DNA from: DSSB01 sp046346845
GTDB taxonomy: Bacteria; UBA10199; DSSB01
Direction of reading: 5' to 3'
NCBI GenBank assembly: GCA_046346845.1
Contig: JAXMHH010000002.1
Coordinates: forward strand, 434,001 to 498,000
DNA length: 64,000 bases
In this document: positions 30,725 to 39,571 of the stretch, in pieces
Position numbering within the stretch: the stretch's first letter is position 1
How the letters are laid out: the number at the start of each line of letters is the position of its first letter
The notes under the pieces: generated by a model
The model's database searches: none
What the model saw: the letters and a program-made list of their open reading frames with translations, nothing else
What the model was told of the DNA's origin: nothing
Translations under genes and position numbers: made by a program

Positions 30725-30744
30725 GGTGACCTTGAGAGGTCACC
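30725..30744 (+). promoter_or_regulatory. Perfect hairpin abutting the start codon of the giant gene
   Basis: GGTGACCT and AGGTCACC form a perfect 8-bp stem with the loop TGAG, and the ATG follows immediately. The only ribosome-site-like bases (GAGAGG) are partly inside the stem, so folding would hide them. It could be a translational control element or, as DNA, a repressor operator. Confidence 0.55.
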
Positions 30745-33700
30745 ATGCATCCAAGGATACCTAAACAAAGTTTTTTTGCCCCGGCGTTTTCCCCTAAGGA
30801 AAAGCAGGGGACTTTCCAAGAAGACTCTCTGGCCAGGGTCCCTTCAGGACCCTGGGAAGACCAATTTCAAAATAACTTCCAAACCACCCCAAAGTTTGAA
30901 TCGCCTCGTCCTTCGGGACTCTGGAGGGCTGAAGGCGCAGCGCCTTCGCTGCAGACATCGCTTTCCGATCTCTTGCCCCAACTGAATGACTTGTCGCCGC
31001 GAGACGTCGCCATGGCGCTGGAAAACCTGCGGGCCTTGGGGGTCTACCTAAGCTCGGAAAAATCCGGAGGCGAAATCGATGCGGCTGCCGAACTGTTCGG
31101 CGCCCTGGCCGCCTTCGCGGACGCCAGCAGCCATGGGGAGATCCGCGCACTGGCCCCGCTCTACGACGGATATCGCCTACTGGCTTTGGGGGATTTGGAG
31201 CCGGCGATCGCCCGCTTCCGTCGGGTTCAAGACATCCTCCCCGAGGCGAAGGCACTCGTCACCCATTGGGAAACCGACCAAAAAAGAGGATTCAATCTCC
31301 GTGTTTTGGAAGCTTGGGAGGAATTCTCTAGGGAAGGCGAGGCGATCCAAAGCGACGAGGTGGAAGGTTTGCTCGGCAAGGCGCTGGTAGGGATCGACGG
31401 CTGGTTTCGCCAGGACGGCAAGACATTGGCCGACGACCTGCGTTCAAAGTTTCAGCTGGAAAGGGAGTTGCGCGAGGAACTGCGGCAAGGGCTTTACTCC
31501 GGCGCCTATTCTGATCTCCAGCAGGGGCTATCGGTGATCGCCCAACAGGGTCCGGAGAAATTCCAGGCCCGGGCCCGAAAAATCTTGGCGGAGGCAAGGG
31601 AGCAGGACCATGCCGGGTCTTATTTGTTGGGGCACCTCATCGCCTATACCGGGGAGACCGAGTCGAAAGGCAAATGGGAAGGGACCCTCTACGAAGAGAC
31701 CGAGCAATTGCGCCTGCGTTACGGTGCCAAGGGCAGCGCCTGGCAACTGTATGCCCTGCTTGGAGGCTCGGCCGCGGACGAAACGGTGCGAAAAAAATCC
31801 GCCAAGCAGGCCGAGGCGCTGTGGCGCGAGGCCCTCGGCCAGAAAATCGAAAGGGAGATCGGAGAAATCTTGTGGGACGAGGTGCGCGCTATCGGCACCG
31901 ACGATCTCCTACAGGTGGCCTTGATGGGTGGCGCCATCAAGGTGGGCAACAGCGCCCGCCTCGCCGGTCTGCAACTTTTGCAGAAGGCAGGGGTCACCGG
32001 ATTTAAGGCCCTGCTCTTTGCGGGTGCCTCGGGTGCCTTTGCAGAAGCCAACGCCCTGTTAGGCCTCCAATTGGGGCAAGAAGTGCTACGGCACGACCCT
32101 CGGAAGGTGTTGACCCGGGAGCACCTCGCGAGGGCCTATGGTTCCAATCTGATCATGATTTTTGGACTAAAGGGGGCCGGGGGAGCGGCCCCTGCGCTGG
32201 CGCCTCGTTTGGCGCGGGGCCTGGGTTTGACGACGGCGGAGGGCGCGCGTCTCTCCGGAGCTGGCGAACTGTTGGCTCAGGGAGCCGGGCACGGCGCGGG
32301 CCTCTCGGCCATGATCGCGACGGCCCAAGTCAATCAAGCCTTGGGTTGGCAGGCCTCGCCCCGTGGCGGCCTCCAAGAAAACGTCGTCCACGAGGTCTTC
32401 AATTATCTGAAATACGCCATCGCTCAGCGGGGCTTCGATCGGATGCTCGGCAAGGGTTGGGCGGAGCATGTCCAGCGTCAACACCGGGAGATCGCTATGC
32501 GCGAGGCGGAGCTATTAGGTGAGGCCCAGGTTGTGCAAGCCGGATACGCCCTGGCTTCCAAAGATCCCGAAGGACGACCGCGCTTTGCGACCCAGACAGG
32601 ACAGAGGCTCTTCGAGCAGTGGAGGTCGGTCCTGCTCAGCCGCTCTGGTTTCAACGGCGACAAATTGGCAACTCTCCTGGCGCGCGGCGAACGTGGCAAA
32701 GCGGAAAGCTATGCGTTGTCCTTCGGACTCAATTTGCAGTTCGAGGGGGGACGATTGGCGGGGCTTTCGGAAATACAGGGCCGATCCCAGGCGCCCGAAA
32801 AATCCCGAGGCACGGGCTCCTCCGCCTTCCGAAACTTCGCCGTCCAACTTGCCTTGAGCCCCCTGACGTTTTTGGGCGTGATGGGGGGCGGGGCGGCCGG
32901 CTTTGGCGCTAGGTCGCGACGGAGCTTGTTGATTCAAAGTTCCCTTGGCGAGACTCGCGGCTTCGAGGTTCCCTTCCAAGCCAATTTTCATTCAGGTAAG
33001 GCCCTCGATTTTGCCCGCGACGGCGCGCGGTTTGGGATATTTTGCAAAGCCCTGGAGGAAATTTTGGTCCAGGGTGAGGAGGGGCGCGGAAACCTAAGGC
33101 TGAAGGGAAAAGTCGCGTCAGAGTTGCGGTTGAACCCCAAGCTCGCGGAAGAAATCCTGCAAGACAGCCTGCGCTTGGAATTGGAATTTGATTTCGACTC
33201 CGAGGAAATTCTTTCTCTGAAGGTTTGGAAAGGCGATCAACTGCGGAGAGAATTTCAAAAACCCCTCGAGACACCCGTAGTTCCAGCCGCGGAACCGGTT
33301 TCGCCGCTGGTGATCGAAGCGGTGATGAAGGAACCTGCGGCTCCAGCGCCGGAACCCGAGGTCTTAGCCGACCAGGCTTTTTCGGGCAACGAGTCGATCC
33401 TACCTCATATCCCATTTCCGAAGCGGCGGGGTGAACCCTTAAGCACCCTGATAATTGCCCAACTTCAAGCCCACCCGGAGGGGCTTATGAGAACACATCT
33501 CCGTCGTCTGTTAAGTCGCAGCGGTCGCAATATCCAAAACGCCTTGGATACCTTGTTGGAACGGGGGGTGGTGGAGGGAGTGGGGTTGGATAGTTTTAGG
33601 CGGATTTATCGGCTAAAGACGCCGGCCCTTCCGATGCCGGAGACCAGCGAGGCCGCCTCTGCCCAAATTCCTTTAGCCCCTACCGTTACAGAGCCAACGG

Positions 33701-36700
33701 GGGCCTTGACGGAGCCTGATCTGACCGAGGAGATCGCGTCGGTTGCAGCGTCCAGCAGCTCCATCCCTCCTTCATCGCCTCCCGAGGCGAGGCCACTTGA
33801 CCAGACCCCGCTGCCTCCGCCGGTCGAAATGCATCCCGACATTGCTGAAGACCCTCCCTCGGACAGTGAGCCGCCAAGCTCGGGCTCGGGTATCCCGGTG
33901 AAATCCACGCAATTTATGGAGGGAGATACCACTCAGCCCTTGGGTGTTAGCCCGACTTGGCCCTCGGCCGGTGTGGCTACCCCAAAATATCCGAAGGAAA
34001 TCGTCTCGGAGGTCACCCTTCCCGAAGCGGTCAGCGACAGGTCCCTTCGGACGAGTATTACCTTGATTCCCGCCGAGGGCGAACGTGCCGGCCTGATGGG
34101 ATTCGGCGACGCGGTCCGTCTCTTTTGCACTGCGCTTAGCTCTTCCGGGCAAGAGAACGGAAGGACCTTCCAGTTGCATTTGGTCTTTCCAAACCAGGAG
34201 CGCTGGGGCTTTCGAATCATGTTCGATCGCAAGGGATTTCCCCAACTCGCCGATGAAGGGCTGGGGACTTGGTCCAAGGCCGAAGCTTCTCCGCCTCACG
34301 CCATCACCTTGTCGAAAGTAGCGGGATTCCAATTCCGCTTTCAGGCTTCCTACTCCAAAGACCGTCCTCCCTTGGCCTTCGATCTCCAGGCCGTTCAGAA
34401 CCAATTCGGCAAAACGATCGGCCTGACCTTGCCATTGGTGCAACCCAAGTACGAGGGCCCAAGGAATGCCTTCATCGCTGTCCAGCAACCGGCTGCGCCG
34501 CAGGTGGAAGTCCTTGGCCAACAGGTCGTTTCTTCGAATACCATAGCCAAAAGCGACGGCATGAGGGTTCGGCATCAATTCCACCTCTCCAACGGAGATT
34601 TCGTCCAGCTGTTGGTCTATTCTTTACACCATGCCAAAGGCCGGATGACGATCGAGGAGGCCAAATTGTTCCGGTTGGGAGAGGGCCCCGACCAGGCGAT
34701 TCCTTTGACCGTCATCAGCGGAGGCAAGGATACCGGGGGGAAAAACACCCTGCTCCTAGAGGAGGGGTCCCTGGGTTTCCATTTGAAAATGGACCTCCAA
34801 TCGCCAAAGGCGAGCTCCGGATGCTATGTGGAATTTTCCAATTTTCAGATGTCGAAGGATTACCGTGGGATTTGGGTCAAAGTCCTTCTGCCTGAGGTTG
34901 AGGCCGTGGATCGGCGCGTTTCCTCGCAACCTCCTCTTCTCCAAGAAGGAGAGCCGTCCAATGCGGTCGAGGCCTTGGAAGGGGAGATCTTCCAGGGCAA
35001 CTTAAGGGCGGTTCGTGAAATGGGAGTCTTAGCCAGACAAGACTCCTCCGCTGCGGCTCGCCTCGTTGAATTGCATCAACTCATCGAGGACCCTACGGCC
35101 ATTGGAAGCGGACCCGAGCTGCGAGTCGCCCTAATGGACGAAATCCTAGACCTGGCGGAGACCAGTCCAAAGGCTTTGGATTATTTAACCATATTGGACC
35201 AGGCCTCCGAACCGGAAGCGAGGGTCTCCCAGCGTCTCTTGGATACGGCCTTGGGCAGATCCCAAAACGCGGGAAGCGCCTTCGAATATTTTCAGGTAGG
35301 GGCAGAAACGGAATCTCCCAGACACCTAATGGCGTTAGCGACCATCGCCTGCCAAGCCGAAAAAACCGATCTAAGGGAGATGGCCGCTGCAACCCTGGGT
35401 GATCTCACCTGGGTTCCACGTGTCGGGGGACCCCTGGATCAGGCCGGATTATCTCAAATCCATCGACTCGCCCAGTTTCAAGAGGGCGCGAATCGCGCCC
35501 TCCAAGATTTTATCGAAGCGAAGGATGGAGGAGGGACCCTTGCCGAACTGTCCGCTATCCTCGACCTGGCCACTCAAAACGAGGAGCTAGGATGGGTCTA
35601 TTGGGAAAAGTTGCGCTACCTCTGCGGCCACCAAGCCGGTTTTTTGGAAACAATAATGGCAAAGCATTCTGGCTTGCCCGAAGGGGAACCGAAGCGCCAA
35701 CTCGAGAATTTTTTGCGAAACTACGATGTCAGTCAGGGAGCGGACACGGATAATCGAATGGCCGTCGAGTTATTGGCGACCCGATTCGCAAATGAGGCGG
35801 CCGCCTCCCGATTGCAGGTTCTCCAAAACCGAGACGATGCATCCCAGCCGCCTCCGGCATCCGGGGAAATGCCCGAGGAATTTTTGGATGAAGATATTCA
35901 GGAGGGAGTTGGGGAGCTTGAGAAACCTCCCTTGGAAGGCGAGGGGGCTCTACAGGGCCAGCCTACTCAGTCCTACTGCTCCAGTCCCGCCGGATCCGCC
36001 GCCAGTGGTCCATTCTCAGAGGAAGTACGATGGTTGTTTAGTCACGGAAGGTTGGTTCAACAGTTGAGCAGGTATCCGCAGATTCGCGGTCCACTGAGCG
36101 CAGTGATAGTAAGGCTATTGCAAGAATATTCTGGGATATATCGCACTGACATCGAGTGGTTTGTCTCTAGCGTGGTTGGCCCGGAAGGCCATAAGGTGCC
36201 CACCACCGAGGGCGAATGGTTCGAATCCTGGACGCGGTATTATGCCAAGTATCAATCCACGTTCGAGCACTTAGCGCGGGAGCTTAACTCCGCGATTATT
36301 GAATTAAGCGAACGAGGGGGAGGATTTGTCGATTTGGCGAGACGGGCCGGTGCCTTGAAAGACGACATCGTGGCGGAGGCCCCAAGGCTTTCTCTGGTAG
36401 AACGAAATAAAACCATCAAACAACTCCGCGAAATCGTTCGGGCAGGCGCCAAGATGGATTTAGAGCCCCTGGATCTATTGATTGGAGGCTTGGAAAAACT
36501 ACGCCGTGGAGAAATGTTTCTCATAACGTTCAAGGCCCTTTATTTAAGCTATATGCCCGGTCCCCCGAAAAAGAACGCGATAGAGATCAAAGATGTAGAA
36601 ATGCCTACCCGTGATGGAGACTTCCAAAGGGGGCAAAAGTTGCTTCAGCAACTGAATGAAAGGGTTGTGTCGAATCCGGAATGGATCGAGATTCGGGACA

Positions 36701-36951
36701 AGGTCGAGGCCATGGAACGAGCCTGGCAGGGCCTGGGCTACGAACCTCCTTTTTCTGTTCAGGAGGCGGTGGAGTTCATCCTGGAGGAGCGCGGCATGAC
36801 GGCCCCCCTCGCACGCAGCCTTCTAGACATGATGGAACAAGCGGCAGGGGAGAAGCATTGGGATGCCATACAAAATGTCATGGAGGCGGATAATCCCATT
36901 CCACTCCTGCAGGCCTTTATCCGCAAGCGCCGACAAGGCGGCAAACCCTGA
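30745..36951 (+). CDS. Giant protein with distant array N-module and winged-helix domain
   Basis: 2068 residues, function unknown, no signal peptide. Residues about 110-180 are TPR-like; about 385-575 repeat the block order of the array N-module (DLLQVALMGGAIKVGNSARL; LGQEVLRHDPRKVLTREHLA; LLAQGAGHGAGLSAMI), so it is a distant eighth member. A GVMGGGAAGFGA stretch occupies the junction position. Residues about 895-957 look like a winged helix (LMRTHLRRLLSRSGRNIQNA then a wing). A Pro/Ser/acidic linker (about 960-1060), two beta-rich domains (about 1090-1200 and 1250-1390) and long helical HEAT-like regions (about 1410-2065) follow. Base composition is visibly less GC-rich than the tandem array, hinting at different history. 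Start fixed by the ATG beside the hairpin at 30725. Confidence 0.75.
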   Translation: MHPRIPKQSFFAPAFSPKEKQGTFQEDSLARVPSGPWEDQFQNNFQTTPKFESPRPSGLWRAEGAAPSLQTSLSDLLPQLNDLSPRDVAMALENLRALGVYLSSEKSGGEIDAAAELFGALAAFADASSHGEIRALAPLYDGYRLLALGDLEPAIARFRRVQDILPEAKALVTHWETDQKRGFNLRVLEAWEEFSREGEAIQSDEVEGLLGKALVGIDGWFRQDGKTLADDLRSKFQLERELREELRQGLYSGAYSDLQQGLSVIAQQGPEKFQARARKILAEAREQDHAGSYLLGHLIAYTGETESKGKWEGTLYEETEQLRLRYGAKGSAWQLYALLGGSAADETVRKKSAKQAEALWREALGQKIEREIGEILWDEVRAIGTDDLLQVALMGGAIKVGNSARLAGLQLLQKAGVTGFKALLFAGASGAFAEANALLGLQLGQEVLRHDPRKVLTREHLARAYGSNLIMIFGLKGAGGAAPALAPRLARGLGLTTAEGARLSGAGELLAQGAGHGAGLSAMIATAQVNQALGWQASPRGGLQENVVHEVFNYLKYAIAQRGFDRMLGKGWAEHVQRQHREIAMREAELLGEAQVVQAGYALASKDPEGRPRFATQTGQRLFEQWRSVLLSRSGFNGDKLATLLARGERGKAESYALSFGLNLQFEGGRLAGLSEIQGRSQAPEKSRGTGSSAFRNFAVQLALSPLTFLGVMGGGAAGFGARSRRSLLIQSSLGETRGFEVPFQANFHSGKALDFARDGARFGIFCKALEEILVQGEEGRGNLRLKGKVASELRLNPKLAEEILQDSLRLELEFDFDSEEILSLKVWKGDQLRREFQKPLETPVVPAAEPVSPLVIEAVMKEPAAPAPEPEVLADQAFSGNESILPHIPFPKRRGEPLSTLIIAQLQAHPEGLMRTHLRRLLSRSGRNIQNALDTLLERGVVEGVGLDSFRRIYRLKTPALPMPETSEAASAQIPLAPTVTEPTGALTEPDLTEEIASVAASSSSIPPSSPPEARPLDQTPLPPPVEMHPDIAEDPPSDSEPPSSGSGIPVKSTQFMEGDTTQPLGVSPTWPSAGVATPKYPKEIVSEVTLPEAVSDRSLRTSITLIPAEGERAGLMGFGDAVRLFCTALSSSGQENGRTFQLHLVFPNQERWGFRIMFDRKGFPQLADEGLGTWSKAEASPPHAITLSKVAGFQFRFQASYSKDRPPLAFDLQAVQNQFGKTIGLTLPLVQPKYEGPRNAFIAVQQPAAPQVEVLGQQVVSSNTIAKSDGMRVRHQFHLSNGDFVQLLVYSLHHAKGRMTIEEAKLFRLGEGPDQAIPLTVISGGKDTGGKNTLLLEEGSLGFHLKMDLQSPKASSGCYVEFSNFQMSKDYRGIWVKVLLPEVEAVDRRVSSQPPLLQEGEPSNAVEALEGEIFQGNLRAVREMGVLARQDSSAAARLVELHQLIEDPTAIGSGPELRVALMDEILDLAETSPKALDYLTILDQASEPEARVSQRLLDTALGRSQNAGSAFEYFQVGAETESPRHLMALATIACQAEKTDLREMAAATLGDLTWVPRVGGPLDQAGLSQIHRLAQFQEGANRALQDFIEAKDGGGTLAELSAILDLATQNEELGWVYWEKLRYLCGHQAGFLETIMAKHSGLPEGEPKRQLENFLRNYDVSQGADTDNRMAVELLATRFANEAAASRLQVLQNRDDASQPPPASGEMPEEFLDEDIQEGVGELEKPPLEGEGALQGQPTQSYCSSPAGSAASGPFSEEVRWLFSHGRLVQQLSRYPQIRGPLSAVIVRLLQEYSGIYRTDIEWFVSSVVGPEGHKVPTTEGEWFESWTRYYAKYQSTFEHLARELNSAIIELSERGGGFVDLARRAGALKDDIVAEAPRLSLVERNKTIKQLREIVRAGAKMDLEPLDLLIGGLEKLRRGEMFLITFKALYLSYMPGPPKKNAIEIKDVEMPTRDGDFQRGQKLLQQLNERVVSNPEWIEIRDKVEAMERAWQGLGYEPPFSVQEAVEFILEERGMTAPLARSLLDMMEQAAGEKHWDAIQNVMEADNPIPLLQAFIRKRRQGGKP

Positions 36952-36991
36952 GCCGAAGACCAAGAGAGGCCTTTGCCTCTGGGGATGTTTT

Positions 36992-37026
36992 AGCCCAGGC
37001 CTGCCCGGGCTCTTGGTGATTTTTTT
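36992..37026 (+). terminator. Possible terminator of the giant protein gene
   Basis: Imperfect GC-rich stem AGCCC-A-GG / CC-C-GGGCT with a CCTG loop, followed after eight bases by TTTTTT. The offset of the T-run makes this weaker than a classical intrinsic terminator. Confidence 0.4.
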
Positions 37027-37160
37027 GATTTTTACCTGATCTCTGGAAGTCTGCCCGTGCCCCCGGGCGGAGAAAAAAGAGGTTAGGCGAGCCGGCCAGA
37101 GGGCTCGGGGTTTTGGTCACGGCCCGCCTTTCCTCAAAGTTTTTATTCGCAGCGCCAAAA

Positions 37161-37230
37161 AGCCCTCGACGTCAACCGCGCTGCGCGGGTCACGAGGGCT
37201 CGCTGGAGTCTTTGTAATCTCGAGCCCTCG
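37161..37230 (+). promoter_or_regulatory. Mutually exclusive hairpins upstream of cstA
   Basis: CGAGGGCTCG at 37193-37202 is perfectly complementary over ten bases to CGAGCCCTCG at 37221-37230, and over eight bases to AGCCCTCG at 37161-37168, which encloses a further CCGCG/CGCGG stem. The two pairings cannot form together, the hallmark of an RNA switch or attenuator; transcription through the region is assumed. Confidence 0.4.
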
Positions 37231-37460
37231 ATCTTACAGCCTTTCATAGAAGCAAAGGACGTGCCATTGAGATGTGTTTTATAACTATATGAAAATATTA
37301 AATTTTTTATAAATGGTGTTTCTTTTCCAATATCTTCCCTTTGCAATGGAATCCTTATTTGTGAACTAATTATTCTCATAAGAGGCAGTAGTTAACGATC
37401 CACAGCTGCATGGCAAAGGCGCTTGGCAAAATACTGGCTTTGCATTACAGCTCAGGACCC

Positions 37461-39317
37461 ATGAACGCCCTCCCCATCGTCATCGGCGCCGCCTGCATCT
37501 TCGTCATTGCTTACCGCTTTTATTCCGGCTTCATCGCCGCCAAGGTCCTGGCCCTCGACGACTCCCGCCAGACCCCGGCCCACACCTATTATGACGGGCA
37601 CAATTATTACCCGACCAACAAATGGGTCCTCTTCGGTCACCACTTCGCCGCAATCACTGGGGCGGGGCCCTTGATCGGGCCCGTGCTCGCCACGCAGTTC
37701 GGCTTTCTCCCCGGCCTGCTCTGGCTGGTGATCGGCGTGGTCTTGGGCGGGGCGGTCCACGACTTCATCATCCTCACCGCCTCGCTGCGCCACAAGGGCA
37801 GGTCCCTGGCCCAGATCGCCCGGGAGGAATTGGGCCCCTTTTCGGGGCTCATCTGTTCGCTCGCCATCTTATTCATCATCATCATCGCGCTCTCGGGGCT
37901 GGGGCTGGCCGTGGTGAACGCCTTGAAGGACAGCGCCTGGGGGACCTTCACGATCTTCCTGACCATCCCCCTCGCCCTGTTCATGGGCCTCTACATGTAC
38001 CGCTTCCGCAAGGGGAAGATCGCCGAGGCCACCGCGATCGGCGTGATTGGCCTGATCGCCGCGGTGATCTTCGGAAAGTTCATCCCCGAGAGCTCCCTCG
38101 GGCACTATTTCAGCCTCTCCAAGAACGGCATCACCCTCGCCATCGCCGCCTACGGCTTCATCGCCAGCGTGCTGCCGGTATGGATGCTGCTCTGTCCCCG
38201 GGATTACCTCTCTTCTTATATGAAGATCGGGACCATCCTGTTTTTGGCCATCGCGGTGATCGTGGTCCATCCTGACCTCAAGATGGCGCCGGTCACGGAT
38301 TTCATCCACGGGCACGGGCCGATCGTGCCGGGCAAGGTCTTTCCCTTCGTCTTCATCACCATCGCCTGCGGGGCGATCTCGGGTTTTCACGGCCTGGTCG
38401 CCTCGGGGACTACCCCGAAGATGATTTCAAAGGAGAGCGACGCCCGCCCCATCGGCTACGGCGCCATGCTGATCGAGAGCTTCGTCGGCATCATGGCCCT
38501 GATCGCCGCGGCCTCGCTGTTTCCCAGCGATTACTTCGCGATCAACGTGAGCCCGGAGAAATTCCAGCTCTTGGGGATGGATCCGGTCAATTTGGGCGAG
38601 CTCTCGCGTCAGGTCGGGGAAAACGTGGCGGGTCGCCCCGGCGGGGCCGTCTCGCTGGCGGTGGGCATGGCGCAGATCTTTTCCGGAATGCCCGGGATGC
38701 GCCACCTGATGGACTATTGGTACCACTTCGCCATCATGTTCGAGGCGCTGTTCATCCTCACCACCATCGATACCGGGACGCGGGTGGGGCGCTTCGTGGT
38801 GCAGGAATTCGGCGGGCTGTTCCACAAGAAATTCGAGCAGGCCGATTGGCTGCCGGGGACCATCCTGTCTTCCTTGGTGATCGTTGGCTCCTGGAGCTAT
38901 TTCATCTATACCGGCAGCATCGCCACGATCTGGCCGATGTTCGGCATCTCCAACCAACTGCTCGCCGCGGTGGCCTTATGCATCGCGACCATCCTCCTGG
39001 TGCGGAGCGGCAAGTCGCGTTACGCCTGGGTGACCCTCTTGCCGCTGAGCTTCGTCGGGGTCACCACCCTGACCGCGGGTTGGGAGAGCATCCGTGATAT
39101 TTTTTATCCGCTGACCTCTAGCGGCGATGCGGCGAAGGTCACGCAGGGTTGGGTCAACACCACCTTGACCGTGGCGATCATGGTCTTGGCCATCTTGATC
39201 GTGCTGGCTTCCGCCAAGAAGTGGGTGGAGTTGGCCTATTCCAAAAACAAGGCCGCCCTTCCTGTGGGCTCAGACCAGCCGGATCGGCAGGATCCCCTGA
39301 CCGAAGAGGTCCACTAA
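37461..39317 (+). CDS. cstA: Carbon starvation protein CstA family transporter
   Basis: 618-residue polytopic inner-membrane protein. CstA/BtsT proteins import pyruvate or peptides during carbon limitation. Family blocks seen: YYPTNKWVLFGHHFAAITGA near the N-terminus, GPLIGPVLATQFGFLPGLLW, AVHDFIIL, and ISGFHGLVASGTTPKMIS, with well over ten hydrophobic segments. Start taken at the ATG at 37461 (MNALPIVIGAACIFV), because the family begins directly with the first membrane helix; the frame is open from 37410. It has a long structured upstream region and ends near a repeat-like element and a strong bidirectional terminator. Confidence 0.95.
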   Translation: MNALPIVIGAACIFVIAYRFYSGFIAAKVLALDDSRQTPAHTYYDGHNYYPTNKWVLFGHHFAAITGAGPLIGPVLATQFGFLPGLLWLVIGVVLGGAVHDFIILTASLRHKGRSLAQIAREELGPFSGLICSLAILFIIIIALSGLGLAVVNALKDSAWGTFTIFLTIPLALFMGLYMYRFRKGKIAEATAIGVIGLIAAVIFGKFIPESSLGHYFSLSKNGITLAIAAYGFIASVLPVWMLLCPRDYLSSYMKIGTILFLAIAVIVVHPDLKMAPVTDFIHGHGPIVPGKVFPFVFITIACGAISGFHGLVASGTTPKMISKESDARPIGYGAMLIESFVGIMALIAAASLFPSDYFAINVSPEKFQLLGMDPVNLGELSRQVGENVAGRPGGAVSLAVGMAQIFSGMPGMRHLMDYWYHFAIMFEALFILTTIDTGTRVGRFVVQEFGGLFHKKFEQADWLPGTILSSLVIVGSWSYFIYTGSIATIWPMFGISNQLLAAVALCIATILLVRSGKSRYAWVTLLPLSFVGVTTLTAGWESIRDIFYPLTSSGDAAKVTQGWVNTTLTVAIMVLAILIVLASAKKWVELAYSKNKAALPVGSDQPDRQDPLTEEVH

Positions 39318-39318
39318 G

Positions 39319-39514
39319 AGGCTGTTGAAAAAGAGTTATTATTCCCTCCGGAATGAATCCGGCTCCCCTCACCGCCCGAAAATCCGAAGGATTTTCGGGG
39401 CCCCCCCAGCCGCCTGTGGGGCGGGGTTCGAGTTTCCCGAACCTTGCAGAAAATTCGAAGAATTTGCGGAGTGCAATAACCTTGGGCTAAGCACCGGCGA
39501 TTATTCAACTGCCT
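39319..39514. repeat. MITE- or REP-like element with inverted ends and internal hairpin
   Basis: The ends AGGCTGTTGAAAAA (39319) and, on the other strand, AGGCAGTTGAATAA (ending 39514) are inverted and match at 12 of 14 bases. Inside is a perfect 11-bp stem CCCGAAAATCC/GGATTTTCGGG (39375-39399). No coding capacity. Related ends occur alone at about 41547, suggesting a dispersed family. Confidence 0.4.
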
Positions 39515-39520
39515 GCTAAT

Positions 39521-39556
39521 AAAAAAACCCCCGCTGTTGCCAGCGGGGGTTTTTTT
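39521..39556. terminator. Strong bidirectional intrinsic terminator
   Basis: AAAAAAACCCCCGCTG and its complement form a stem flanked by A7 and T7, so it terminates in both directions: cstA from the left and the CTERM gene from the right. Confidence 0.92.
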
Positions 39557-39571
39557 CGGTTTGGGCTGAGT

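Larger units (their letters stand above)
30161..30744 (+). promoter_or_regulatory. Long AT-rich leader region of the giant protein gene
   Basis: 584 bases without a gene. 30161-30340 holds the upstream region of the divergent lipoprotein gene. 30340-30480 is strongly AT-rich with repeated TTTATAAT. A sigma-54 candidate (30428-30443), two hairpins (30488-30556) and a start-codon hairpin (30725-30744) follow in order and are listed separately. A transcript from the sigma-54 site would have an untranslated leader of roughly 290 bases. Confidence 0.5.
36952..37460. promoter_or_regulatory. Intergenic region between giant gene and cstA
   Basis: 509 bases. Just after the giant gene, AGAGGC/GCCTCT (36965-36980) and AGCCC/GGGCT (36992-37011) stems precede a T-run at 37020, a plausible terminator. 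A structured element at 37161-37230 is listed separately. 37240-37400 is AT-rich and probably contains the cstA promoter, but I cannot choose specific boxes. Confidence 0.4.
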
